Shown one piece after another: positions 9,153 through 19,300 of a DNA stretch of 64,000 bases (within the stretch, counting starts at the first letter, position 1; every line of letters begins with the position of its first letter). The DNA comes from an uncultured Acidobacteriia bacterium. Lineage in GTDB: Bacteria > Acidobacteriota > Terriglobia > Bryobacterales > Bryobacteraceae. The DNA is taken from the NCBI GenBank assembly GCA_903875575.1, contig CAIQWJ010000010.1, positions 1-64,000 of the forward strand. The letters are read 5' to 3'. The notes beneath the pieces were generated by a model. That model was not told the origin of the DNA. It ran no database searches and saw only the letters and a program-made list of their open reading frames with translations. A program made the translations under genes and the position numbers.

Positions 9153-11282
9153 TTACCTGGAGCTTCCGGCGATTGAAAAATCGGACCATTGGATTACCGG
9201 CTTCGCAGTTGTTGCGAGATTGTCGCGGGCAATGAATTCCATGGCGTAATCGCCAGCGGCGAAGGTGGACAGAAGGTTGAGTTTGCCTGCCACGGGAATC
9301 TCCTTCATGCCCGCAGGTGGCTTGATTGGCATAGGGTTGCTGGCATAGACCTGCTTGCCGTCGTGGAAGAGTTTGACTTCGATCTCGACTGACGATCCGG
9401 AGTCCGCCGACTGTGCGCCGAACACCTGGCAGCCGTAGCTGAGTTGACTGCCGGGGTTAAATTGACGCGATGCGATTTCGGCTTTGCCGCCCTTTGGGTC
9501 GCCTAAGACGAGACTTGAGAGGGTGAGTTGCGGCTTGTTGTAATCGGGGATCAGCAGGAAGGTATTGGCAGAGCCCAGCTTGCCTGTCGCGTCGTCCCGA
9601 ACTGCTGCACGGACCTGAAACGCACCGGCACCTGGAATCGGAACTTCCAGTTGGTAATCGAGCATGGTCCCTGCGAAGGCGGCGGCCTGCTCGCTTGTGC
9701 CCTGCACGGTGTAGCGCTTATCCTGGCTGGCGATTTGGTGACCCGCCGCGTCAAAGGCCGCGACCAGAACGTCGAGAATCGCCTGCTTTCCACCTTCCAG
9801 CGAATTTTTGAACCGGAGATCTTTGCCATCAACCGCGAGCGCGACTCGCAGAAGTGGCTGGCGTCGATTGGTGCGTGGGTCGGGGGCCGAGGCGGAATAG
9901 AGCGGCGTGAGGTGGACTCCCACGCCGCCCGCGACGAAGGGCGAGAACAGTGCCTTGCCGAGTTGTTCTTCGCGAGTGGGTGTTTTTTCCGCAGTGTCCG
10001 CAGCAAGGCCCGCATAGCCTTTGCGGGAACGAACGGTGAGGCCGGAGCGGTGAACTTTCACATGTAAACGATGTTCCCTCTCTTCCGTAACCGATTCGCC
10101 ATCTTTCCTTTGTGGCTGGTAGGCCATCAGGTAGTAACCGGTCATGTCGTCCATGGCTTTGCCGAGGGCGGCGCTGAGATCGTTGGTGTTGTGAATTGCC
10201 GTGCCGCCGGTTTCCGAGGCCATAATGCTGGAAATCTCGTTGAGTGCCATGGCATCGCCACGTTGTTGCGACGTGGAAGTGTTCGCGACGCCGCCGGAGC
10301 GCGAGCCTCCCGTGGGTGTGCGGCCCTGCGCTCCCGCGAGTTCGGCTCCGGAGGGAATGCCGCCCATCGGACGCGTCAGCGACATCGGTGTCATCAGACC
10401 ACCGGGATCGAAGGTGTAGAGGGTCACCCCGTAACGGTTGGCCAGTTGGGTGACCGCTTTGGTCCGTTCGGACATGCGAAAACCAAGGTCTGAGGTTGCG
10501 AGCGACATGCCGGCGGGAATCATGATGCCGTCGGAAAAGAAGACGACGGCTTTGCGCCCGGGGATATCTTTGAGGGCTTCGATGGCGCGGCTCAGCGTGT
10601 TCATGGCCAGCTCGTGGTAGAGATCCGTGAAATAGAGCGAATCGTCGGCGCTGTCGCTCTTGACGGGGTTGCCGGAGTTGGGGTCAGTGAAGCCGGATTC
10701 CTGGGGGCGGTTGTCGCCGGGCATGCGCAGCACCCTGGCAACGGCGGCTTCGAGTTGTCGTTTGTCACTGGTGAAATTTTCGTAGATGCCCATGCCGCTC
10801 TTTGTGGCCATGACGGAGACCAGGTCGCCGGGCACCACCTGATCGTCGACGAATTTTTTCACGATCGGTTCCAGGCTCCCTATGCTGTCGGTGTGGGTGT
10901 GGAGGTTATCGATCATGAGCACGATGGTGCGATGCACGTCTTCGCGCCGAAGTCCCGCGGGTGGGGCGAATTTGGTTTCGCCCGCGGGGGCGGATTTGTC
11001 CGGTGTTGTGGCTGCGACCTGTTCGGGAGCCGGATTCACGTAGGCGAATTGTGTGATCTTCTGCGGCTTACCGTCCTCCAGGATCGTGAAATCTTCGGGT
11101 TTGAGATCGCCGACATGGCGACCTTTGGAATCGGTGACGAGGGCGTCGACTTCCACAAGGTTGACGGAGACGCGGATGACGGCATCGGCGGTGCGCGGAG
11201 CCGGGACTGGTGCCTGGCCGGGCATGGATAGTGCCATCAGGCTACAGATTGCGGCTAAGACTGTGGGACGGAAATGGGGCAA
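9153..11282 (-). CDS. VWA-domain protein (VWFA-related acidobacterial type), exported
   Basis: 709 aa; VSVNLVEVDALVTDSKGRHVGDLKPEDFTILEDGKPQKITQF preamble typical of the family. Confidence 0.85.
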   Translation of the reverse strand: MPHFRPTVLAAICSLMALSMPGQAPVPAPRTADAVIRVSVNLVEVDALVTDSKGRHVGDLKPEDFTILEDGKPQKITQFAYVNPAPEQVAATTPDKSAPAGETKFAPPAGLRREDVHRTIVLMIDNLHTHTDSIGSLEPIVKKFVDDQVVPGDLVSVMATKSGMGIYENFTSDKRQLEAAVARVLRMPGDNRPQESGFTDPNSGNPVKSDSADDSLYFTDLYHELAMNTLSRAIEALKDIPGRKAVVFFSDGIMIPAGMSLATSDLGFRMSERTKAVTQLANRYGVTLYTFDPGGLMTPMSLTRPMGGIPSGAELAGAQGRTPTGGSRSGGVANTSTSQQRGDAMALNEISSIMASETGGTAIHNTNDLSAALGKAMDDMTGYYLMAYQPQRKDGESVTEEREHRLHVKVHRSGLTVRSRKGYAGLAADTAEKTPTREEQLGKALFSPFVAGGVGVHLTPLYSASAPDPRTNRRQPLLRVALAVDGKDLRFKNSLEGGKQAILDVLVAAFDAAGHQIASQDKRYTVQGTSEQAAAFAGTMLDYQLEVPIPGAGAFQVRAAVRDDATGKLGSANTFLLIPDYNKPQLTLSSLVLGDPKGGKAEIASRQFNPGSQLSYGCQVFGAQSADSGSSVEIEVKLFHDGKQVYASNPMPIKPPAGMKEIPVAGKLNLLSTFAAGDYAMEFIARDNLATTAKPVIQWSDFSIAGSSR

Positions 11283-11419
11283 CGTGGTCTCCGTGTGCGA
11301 TACGAGCAGTTTACCCTTTCTTGCCGGGCAGCGCGATGCGGGCCGACGCCTCCGGCAGACTGCCGGGATCGCTATGATACCCTCATGTTATTAACCGTTT
11401 ATAGAGGAGCTTCACTCGT

Positions 11420-11938
11420 ATGTTTCGTTTCCTGGCAGTTCGCTCGGCCGTGTTTTGCCTCGCGATTGCACTTTTCTCTTCCGTTGCGTCCGCCCAGCTT
11501 AAGGTTGGCATCGTCAATGTCCAGAAAGCCATCTCCGATACAGACGAGCTGAAAAAAGCCTCCGCCGACATGGTGAAGAAGTACCAGCCGCGTCAGGATG
11601 AGATGGACAAAATTCAGAAAGATCTGGAATCCATCGATACGCAGCTCAACAGCGGCAAACTGAACGCCCAGGCCACCACGGATCTGCAGACGCAGGGCAC
11701 GCGCAAACAGCGCGACCTGCAGCGCCTTTCCGACGACATGCAGGCCGATGTGGACCGCGACCGTCAGGCTGTTCTGGCCAAGCTTGCCGAAAAAATGCAG
11801 GCCGTGGTGAACAAACTGGCCGAGGATAAGGGACTGGACATCATCGTGGAAGCCTCCCAGACGCTTTACTTTAAGCCGGTTCTGGATCTGACGGCGGACG
11901 CGACGACGGCATACAACAAAGCCAACCCGGCAAAGTAA
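11420..11938 (+). CDS. OmpH/Skp family periplasmic chaperone
   Basis: Signal peptide then LKVGIVNVQKAISDTDELKKASADM, coiled coil. Confidence 0.85.
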   Translation: MFRFLAVRSAVFCLAIALFSSVASAQLKVGIVNVQKAISDTDELKKASADMVKKYQPRQDEMDKIQKDLESIDTQLNSGKLNAQATTDLQTQGTRKQRDLQRLSDDMQADVDRDRQAVLAKLAEKMQAVVNKLAEDKGLDIIVEASQTLYFKPVLDLTADATTAYNKANPAK

Positions 11939-11951
11939 AAGGGGAACGACA

Positions 11952-12452
11952 ATGGCGGGTTATCTGGATCAATACGGCGCTGGCGAAGAGCGACGTAACC
12001 GGATTATACTCCGCTCGATTCTCACCGTTTTATTTCTCGCTATCTTCGGTACGCTCGGCTGGTACCTGCTCCTGAACCATCACGAGGAAGCCGTGGTGAA
12101 GAGCTTCGTCGCGGCCCTGAAGGCCGGGGACACACATGCGGCCTACAGGATCTGGGGCTGCAGCGACGCCAAGCCCTGTTCGGGCTATGAATATACCCGC
12201 TTTATGAAAGACTGGGGACCGGGTGCCAACGGCCCCGACCTGGCTGTGATCGGTCTCACCGACAGCGAAGAATGCAACAGCGCCGCGATGCTCACGCTTC
12301 AGGTGAATCCGCAGCGCGTGGAGCAGCTTTGGGTAGACAAGGGTGCCAGCACGATCAACTTCGCGCCGTTTCCCATTTGCCCCCAGCAAATTCCCTACGA
12401 AATTATGGTTCACCGCACGGTGGGCAAACTACGAAAAATATTCCTGAAATAA
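11952..12452 (+). CDS. Hypothetical protein, single N-terminal TM
   Basis: 166-aa ORF, co-oriented, short spacing to neighbours. Confidence 0.7.
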   Translation: MAGYLDQYGAGEERRNRIILRSILTVLFLAIFGTLGWYLLLNHHEEAVVKSFVAALKAGDTHAAYRIWGCSDAKPCSGYEYTRFMKDWGPGANGPDLAVIGLTDSEECNSAAMLTLQVNPQRVEQLWVDKGASTINFAPFPICPQQIPYEIMVHRTVGKLRKIFLK

Positions 12453-12470
12453 ACGGACAAACCTAACCCC

Positions 12471-13604
12471 ATGAGCACGACCACCACTCCCCCCGCTGCC
12501 GGCCTTGAAGGCGTTGTTGCCGGCGAATCTGAGATTTGTTACATCGACGGCTACGCCGGTGTTCTCAGCTACCGTGGATACAACATCCATACGCTGGCGA
12601 CCGACGCCACTTTTGAGGAGGTCATCTGGCTTCTCTGGAAAGGGCATCTGCCGAAACAGATCGAGCTGGACGGCCTCAAGGCGCTCCTGTTTGCGAACTA
12701 CGGACTGCCCGCTCAGGTAGTCGATTTCCTCAAGGCCAACCTGAAGGCCTCTCCAATGGACGTACTGCGCACGGCGGTTTCGATGCTCAGCCTGTCGGAT
12801 CCGGAAGCGAAAGATATGTCGCCGGAAGCGAATCAGCGGAAGGCTGCAAAGCTGATGTCGCAGGTTTCGATGATTGTCGCCGGTTTCGGTCGCCTGCGTA
12901 CAGGCCAGGAACTGGTGGCTCCGGACCCAAGCCTTAGCTATGCGGCGAACTTCCTCTATTGCCTGACCGGCAAGAAGCCGGATGCCGTGATGACGCATGT
13001 TTTCGACGTGGCGCTGACGCTCCATGCCGATCACGAACTGAATGCTTCCACGTTTGCGGCGCGCGTAACGGCGGCGACGCTTTCCGATATTTATTCGTGC
13101 GTGACTTCCGGCATTGGCGCTCTCAAGGGACCGCTGCATGGCGGTGCCAACGAAGAAGTCATCAAGATGCTGCTGGAAGTGGGTACGTCGGACAAGGCCG
13201 TGGAACGCGTGCATGAAATGTTCGCGAAGAAGATCAAGATTCCGGGCTTCGGGCATCGGGTGTATCGCACGGAAGATCCGCGCGCCACGCACCTGCGCAA
13301 GATGTCGGAAGACCTGGGTAAGAGCACGGGCCACGAGGATCTGTATCTGATGTCGAGCCGCGTGGAAGACCTTGTGAAAGAAGAGAAGAAGCTGAATCCG
13401 AACGTGGATTTCTATTCGGCCTCCACCTACTATTCGCTGGGTATCCCGATCGATCTGTTTACGCCGGTGTTCGCCGTCAGCCGCATGTCGGGCTGGACCG
13501 CTCACGTGCTGGAACAGTATCACAATAACCGTCTGATCCGTCCGCGCGCCGAGTATAAAGGCAACGCCGACGGTATGCCGTGGATCCCGATGGGTAACCG
13601 GTAA
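12471..13604 (+). CDS. gltA: Citrate synthase
   Basis: 377 aa; ICYIDGYAGVLSYRGY, HADHELNASTFAARV, GPLHGGANE, PGFGHRVYR motifs. Confidence 0.93.
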   Translation: MSTTTTPPAAGLEGVVAGESEICYIDGYAGVLSYRGYNIHTLATDATFEEVIWLLWKGHLPKQIELDGLKALLFANYGLPAQVVDFLKANLKASPMDVLRTAVSMLSLSDPEAKDMSPEANQRKAAKLMSQVSMIVAGFGRLRTGQELVAPDPSLSYAANFLYCLTGKKPDAVMTHVFDVALTLHADHELNASTFAARVTAATLSDIYSCVTSGIGALKGPLHGGANEEVIKMLLEVGTSDKAVERVHEMFAKKIKIPGFGHRVYRTEDPRATHLRKMSEDLGKSTGHEDLYLMSSRVEDLVKEEKKLNPNVDFYSASTYYSLGIPIDLFTPVFAVSRMSGWTAHVLEQYHNNRLIRPRAEYKGNADGMPWIPMGNR

Positions 13605-13607
13605 AAC

Positions 13608-13880
13608 GTGGACGAGCGCGCGTACTATCAGGAATCGAAAACCACCAAGCCGATCACGCTCAACTGCCCCGCGTGCCGGACGCAGGATACGTACGATCTG
13701 AATTGGATCGTGCAGAAGAAGAAGGACCGTTTGCCTGGCGGGGCCGATGAGCGTGATCGGGCAAAGTTTGCCAAGGCGCAGAGCTACATGGTGCTGATGG
13801 ATAACCAGGCGGTCTGTAAGAACGTGCGCTGCCGGAAACGCTTCGATATTTCCGGCGTTAAGACGATGGCGTTTTTGTAG
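13608..13880 (+). CDS. Hypothetical protein with CxxC pairs
   Basis: 90-aa ORF with GTG start 4 nt after citrate synthase; CPACRTQ and CKNVRCRKR. Confidence 0.6.
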   Translation: MDERAYYQESKTTKPITLNCPACRTQDTYDLNWIVQKKKDRLPGGADERDRAKFAKAQSYMVLMDNQAVCKNVRCRKRFDISGVKTMAFL

Positions 13881-14742
13881 GCGGCACGCCTGGGTTGTTG
13901 CGGTAGCTTTCGAGCATGGCGGCGGTGATTTCCACGCTGGAAGGCCAGTGGCCGCGACGTTGGGCTGCGTGCGTAGCGTAGGTTTCGAGGTTTGCAGGAT
14001 CAGGCTGGACGACTTTTCCGTATTCGAGGAAAAGGAGTCCGGCCTTTTCCGTTGGCATTTGAATCACGAAGGCCTCGGCTTCTTCGAGGATGGTGCGAAC
14101 GCGGCGCATGATGGCGTCGGGGTCAATGGGTTGATCGCTGACGATTTTTGGCCACTCGGACTTTGGGTAGTTTGAATTGCGCCGGATCTCGGCAATGAGA
14201 CCCTCCGGCGTGAAGCCGGGAGCCTTATCGACGGCGGCCCAGAGGATCGCACCTAAGGGCAGGATGGTGTCATGGACGGTCACGAGGTCCACGATGTCGC
14301 GGACTTCCCTGCGGCCGGCAGCAGCCATGGCCTTGTTGGTGGCCAGATCGACAGGGTGCAAGACATACCCGAAAGTCGGGTCCGGAATAGTCGGGAAGAA
14401 TCGATAATCGCTGTCAGCAACCCATTCGAGTCGCGTGCTCTCTCCGTCTTTTTCCACTTGAGCGGTATAGATCAACGGGAGTACGCGATTCCAGGAAATC
14501 CTGAACCCATTTGCTTCGAGGATTGCGCCGTCTTCGCGGGCGGCCACCGCGATCCGTTCGCTCCGGTCGTGGAAGACGTCGATATCCGATGAATAACGAG
14601 GCGAGTTCAGATTGATCGGTGTCCCGCCGGCTACATAACTCTCCGGATCGCGATGCGCGGCAATAAGACTGAGGACGTCCGATTGAATCTTAGACAGAGG
14701 CACGGCAGGCACGCTCAATTTGCTCCGCCAGGCGGCGAGCAT
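13858..14742 (-). CDS. Nucleotidyltransferase, AbiEii-toxin-like
   Basis: GGTPIN..SSDIDVFHD nucleotidyltransferase signature; alternative GTG start at 14703 overlapping the upstream stop. Confidence 0.75.
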   Translation of the reverse strand: MLAAWRSKLSVPAVPLSKIQSDVLSLIAAHRDPESYVAGGTPINLNSPRYSSDIDVFHDRSERIAVAAREDGAILEANGFRISWNRVLPLIYTAQVEKDGESTRLEWVADSDYRFFPTIPDPTFGYVLHPVDLATNKAMAAAGRREVRDIVDLVTVHDTILPLGAILWAAVDKAPGFTPEGLIAEIRRNSNYPKSEWPKIVSDQPIDPDAIMRRVRTILEEAEAFVIQMPTEKAGLLFLEYGKVVQPDPANLETYATHAAQRRGHWPSSVEITAAMLESYRNNPGVPPTKTPSS

Positions 14743-14902
14743 TCATATCACCCTCTATGCGAAGGCTCCTGGTGATCGTCAGGGCTTCCTCCGGAGTGGG
14801 GTGTTCGAGTTCGCGCTGGTTCCAGAGTGCGCGGACGCGATAATCCGCGAACGCACGGTGGTACAAAGCCTCGATCTCGGACTGGGAAGATTCCGCGTTC
14901 AT
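14690..14902 (-). CDS. Small hypothetical protein, putative partner of the nucleotidyltransferase
   Basis: Start moved to ATG at 14902 (MNAESSQSEIEALYHRAF), preceded by GAGAGGAGATCT; overlaps the next gene. Confidence 0.6.
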   Translation of the reverse strand: MNAESSQSEIEALYHRAFADYRVRALWNQRELEHPTPEEALTITRSLRIEGDMNARRLAEQIERACRASV

Positions 14903-14999
14903 AGATCTCCTCTCTTCCAGCATATATGCCAGGCATCCGGCTTGTCTGCCTGGCGAAAGGGCGCGAAGTTGCTCTATATACTGAAGACAGCCATCGTCA

Positions 15000-15605
15000 A
15001 TGTCAGAAACTCCCGTTGACACATCACGTTTGCTGGTGGAGCGTGTCCGGAGCGGGGATCCGGCGGCGGAAGACGAACTGGTCCGCGCTTATCTTCCGAG
15101 GGTCATCGCCTTCGTGGTGGTTCGCACGCAGGACCGGGATCTGGCCCGCGAACTCGGACAGGATGTCATCATGGCCGTTCTGTGCGCGCTGCGAGAAGGC
15201 AATATCCGGGAGCCCGATAAACTGGGTGCCTTCGTCTACGGTATTGCCCGCAATCTCCTGAATGATCGTCATCGAAAACGTGCCAGGGAGAAACTGGAGC
15301 CTCTTCCGCCAGGCTTTGACCAGGCGGAAGCGCGGGTTGATCAGGCGGAGACAGAGCGCCTCGCGGTGGCGCATCAGGCCATCGATACACTGGAGCCTTC
15401 CGACAGGAAAATCCTGCTTTTTACGCTGGTGGACGGAATGAAACCTGCCGAAATCTCAGAGGCCGTGGGTCTTAGTTCCGTGGTGGTGCGGCAGCGCAAG
15501 AGCCGGGCACTGAAAAAAGTGATCGATATGGTAAACGCGTTGTCACAAAGTGCAGGTCCCGGACGACTACACAATTCAGGGAGACGTGCCAATGAATTGC
15601 GATGA
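15000..15605 (+). CDS. ECF-type RNA polymerase sigma factor
   Basis: 201 aa; region 2 (DPAAEDELVRAYLPRVIAFVV..DLARELGQDVIMAVL) and region 4 (LEPSDRKILLFTLVDGMKPAEISEAVGLSSVVVRQRKSRALKK). Confidence 0.9.
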   Translation: MSETPVDTSRLLVERVRSGDPAAEDELVRAYLPRVIAFVVVRTQDRDLARELGQDVIMAVLCALREGNIREPDKLGAFVYGIARNLLNDRHRKRAREKLEPLPPGFDQAEARVDQAETERLAVAHQAIDTLEPSDRKILLFTLVDGMKPAEISEAVGLSSVVVRQRKSRALKKVIDMVNALSQSAGPGRLHNSGRRANELR

Positions 15606-16365
15606 CGTGCGCCGCGACGATATTCCCGAACGCTACGTAGCGGGAAAGTTGCCGGAAGGGGAACGCGACGGGTACGAGGCCCATTACTTCGAGTGCGAGA
15701 CGTGCTTCGCCGGGTTGGAGGCGATCCGGGCTGTCCAGTCTGATTTGCGGGGGAATGAGTCTGCCATCCGCGCGCTGCCGGCACCGCGCAAGGTCATCGT
15801 CATGCGTTTCGCCGTCCCGCTGGCACTGGCGGCGGCGATTCTTCTTGCCGCAGTGCTCTACCGAGCGCAGAACCAGGCTGTGCCTGCCGTTCCTGTGGCC
15901 GTTTCGCCGAAGCCCGTGGACTACACCCTGCTGGCGAAGCTGGAGCCACCCGCCTACGAGCCGGCACTGCGGCGGGGTTCGGCGGACAAGGCGGCCCTGC
16001 GGTTCGTTCAGGCAATGGAAAACTATCGCCGGCGCGACTACGCTCAGACGATCGCAGGACTGCATGCCTCTTTGGCGTTAGATTCCGGAGCTGCGGCTCC
16101 CCGCTTTTTCCTCGGTGCCTGCGAACTGCTGACGGGCGACTGGGACCAGGGGACTCGGGATCTGGAAATGGTGGTCGCGTCGGGTTCCGGGCCATTTCTG
16201 GAAGAGGGGCTGATGCTGCTGGCTAAAGCGTCCCTGCATCGTAATGATCCGGCAACTGCGCGGCGGGAACTGGAGCAACTGGTGGCGAGCAAAGGGGACC
16301 TCGCGCCCGCTGCCGGCGAGTTGCTGCGCCAACTGGATGATCTATCATCGGGGCAAGGGAAATAG
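15592..16365 (+). CDS. Putative membrane anti-sigma factor: zf-HC2-like zinc finger, TM, extracytoplasmic TPR-like region
   Basis: Start trimmed to ATG 15592, 14-nt overlap with sigma gene; HYFECETC (HxxxCxxC), TM FAVPLALAAAILLAAVL, TPR-like C-terminus. Confidence 0.8.
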   Translation: MNCDDVRRDDIPERYVAGKLPEGERDGYEAHYFECETCFAGLEAIRAVQSDLRGNESAIRALPAPRKVIVMRFAVPLALAAAILLAAVLYRAQNQAVPAVPVAVSPKPVDYTLLAKLEPPAYEPALRRGSADKAALRFVQAMENYRRRDYAQTIAGLHASLALDSGAAAPRFFLGACELLTGDWDQGTRDLEMVVASGSGPFLEEGLMLLAKASLHRNDPATARRELEQLVASKGDLAPAAGELLRQLDDLSSGQGK

Positions 16366-16380
16366 GCGATTGCTTTCGTT

Positions 16381-19300
16381 ATGGAGAGCTCGGGGTTGAT
16401 CGGGGTTCGGAGCGGATTTTGGTGTACGGGGGCCAACCGGGCTTCGTGTGCACTGCTCTTTGCTGAGTTGTTCGCAGTGATCTCACCGCTGCCCGGCCGC
16501 TGCCAGGCACCCGATCCGCGATTTGCCCGGATCGCCGAATTGCTGGCCGACTCCAACGCCGCTGACGCGCTGCCCGTGGCAAAGAGCCTGGTGGGAGATC
16601 TCGAAAAACAGGGTGGCACCGCAGTTGCTGGCTTCGTGGACGCTCTGGATCTGCTCATTGACGCGAGCGTTACGTCTGGCACGCCAACCCCGGCAGTGGT
16701 GGAACTGGTGGACCGGGAGGTGAAGCTGAAGTCCGGGTTCGAAGGTCCGGAGAGCGTCGGTGTGGCGAAGACGCTTAGTCTGCTGGGTACTCAGTATTTC
16801 CGGACCGGTGATTACAAGACGGCGATTGCGACGCTGGAACGCGCACTTGCGATAGAGGAAGCGCACGAGACGACGCCGGTCGGTCAGTTGACGCGAACTC
16901 TGAATGTTCTGGGGCAAGGCTACTCGGAGTCCGACCAGGGAGCGCGGGCCGTCAGCACGCATCAGAGGTCTCTCGCCCTGGCGCAAAAAGAATTCGGAGC
17001 GGAAAGCAGGGAGGCGGGTGCGGTGCTGTCCCTGCTGGGCGGCGACGAATGCGCTCGGGGAGATCTGAAAGCGGCGAAAGACTACGTGACCCGTTCCACA
17101 AAAATTCTGGAAGCGTCCGGACCGGAGAGGCTGGATACGGCGGTCGCGCTGGGGATTCTGGGATCGATTTATCGGGAACTGGGCGACGTGGCGGGGGCCA
17201 TACCGCTGATGCGGAGGGCGATCGCGGGCCACGAAAAAGTTTTGGGGCCCGACCACCTTCGCCTGGCGGCTCAGTACAACAATCTGGGCCTCGCGCTCAA
17301 TACGTCGGGTGATACACAGGCGGCGCGCACGGCCCTCGAACATGCGCTGGCTATCAGCGAGAAGAATCTGGGGCCTGATGCCACCGCGACGGCTACTGTT
17401 TTAGGGAATCTGGGGATTGCCCTGGCTGCGGGTGGCGACAATGTCGGAGCCCGTGATGTCTACGAACGCGCGCTCACGATCCAGGAGAAGAGGCTTGGAC
17501 CTGAGCACCGCCTGGTGGCGGGGTTGCTCTTCAGTCTGGGCATGGCGCTGGGCCACACGGGAGATATGAAAGCCGGGCGTCAGCGAATCGAGAGATCTTT
17601 CGCGATCTATGAGAAGACCCTGGGGCCGGAGAATCCAAAAACTCTGCAGGTACTGACGAACCTGGCCGACTTCATGGACAAGACGGGCGATACCGTCGGC
17701 GCGCGTGCCGCTTTCGAACGCGCATGGAAGGCAGAGCAGCGGACGCTGGGCGATGACAATCCGTTCACGGCGGACTCGCTGTTTCAACTGGCCCGGTTCG
17801 ACGAGGATACCAATCCGGCGCTCGCAAAAACCCGTTTTGAAGCGGCTCTGAAAGTGCAGGAGGCTGTTCCGGGCCCCCCGAATCCCAGAATTCCCAATAC
17901 CCTTCTGGGACTGGCGCGCGCCGAGATCAATCTCCGCGACTATGCCGCGGCTTTACCGCTGCTGCGCAGGGCGTCCGGGATCTGGACCGGCCTGTACGGC
18001 ACGGGCTTTCCCTCGCGGGCAAATGCGCTGGCCGGCGAGGCGAACGCCCTGCTGCACCTGGGACGAAGCGACCAGGCTTTCCGGGTTGCCCTGGATTCGG
18101 CTGAGGTGCGCCGTGCCAACGTTCTGACTATCACCCGCAACGTGGGAGAAGTTCAGGCGCTGGAGGTTGTAGGTTCGGATCGCGAAGGGCTGAATATTGC
18201 CCTGCAGCTTGCTCCGCACGCCTCGCCGGAAGGTCGGGCGGAGGTATGGAATGCGCTCATTGAAGAGCGTGCTCTGGTGCTGGACGAAATGGGCAGGCGG
18301 CATCGTGTCGCACGGAATTCCGCGAACCCGGAAGTCGCGGCGCTCGCCTTGAATGTTGCCAACGCCCGGGACTTGCTGGCGCGCACCGTGGTGGTGGGGC
18401 CCGGCGATCGGGCCAAAACGTACACCGACCGTGTGCAGGCCCTTCATGACCAGCTGGAGGTATCCGAACGCGCTCTGGCAAGGGCCAGCGTGGCGTTCCG
18501 GCGGGATCTGCAGGCGGAACAGGTGGGCCTGCCGGAAGTGGTCGCGGCTCTGCCCGCGCATTCCGCTTTGATTGGCTACGTCCACGAGGGAAGTTCGTAT
18601 CTGGCATTCGTGATTGCCAGCGGGCAGAAGACGCCGGTTGCCGTGCTTCTTGGTACGGCGGAAAAGATTGAATCGCAGGTCGCGGCCTGGCGCTCGCAGA
18701 TTGATGTGGAGCGCGATTCCCTGGGGCGGGCGGCAAAGCAAAACGAAGCGTCATACAGGGTGGCTGGCTCCGCCCTGCGCCGCTCCGTGTGGGATCCGCT
18801 GGCGGCGTATCTTGTTGGTGCCCGGCAGGTTTTTATTGTGCCGGATGGCGCTCTGCAGGTCGTGAACTTTGCGGCACTGCCGTCAGGCCAGTCGGGTTAT
18901 CTGGTGGAAACCGGGCCGGTGTTGAACTTTCTCTCCGCCGAACGCGATCTGGCGGCACCTGCCGTTCCCGGCTCCGCCACTGAATTGCTCTCCGTGGGAA
19001 ATCCGGCCTTTTCCGCATCGAAGGCGACGGGGTTGCTGATCTCGGATAACACACGTTACCGCGGCAACCGCGCCGCGTGCCCCGGTTTCGCCAGTCTGGA
19101 TTTTCCCGAACTGCCTGGTTCGGCCGGCGAGGTCCAGGCAATTAACAAAATCTGGCGCGATCAGGGGCTTCCCGTCAACTCGCTAACGGGTTCCCGCGCT
19201 ACCGAGGGTGCACTGAAGGAGCAGGTGGCGGGCAAGCGCGTTGTTCACCTTGCGACGCATGGCTTCTTTCTGGGAAAAGACTGCCGGACTACGGGGGAAT

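Noticed and set aside
12429-13523. 364-aa minus-strand ORF
   Set aside because: Antisense shadow of citrate synthase.
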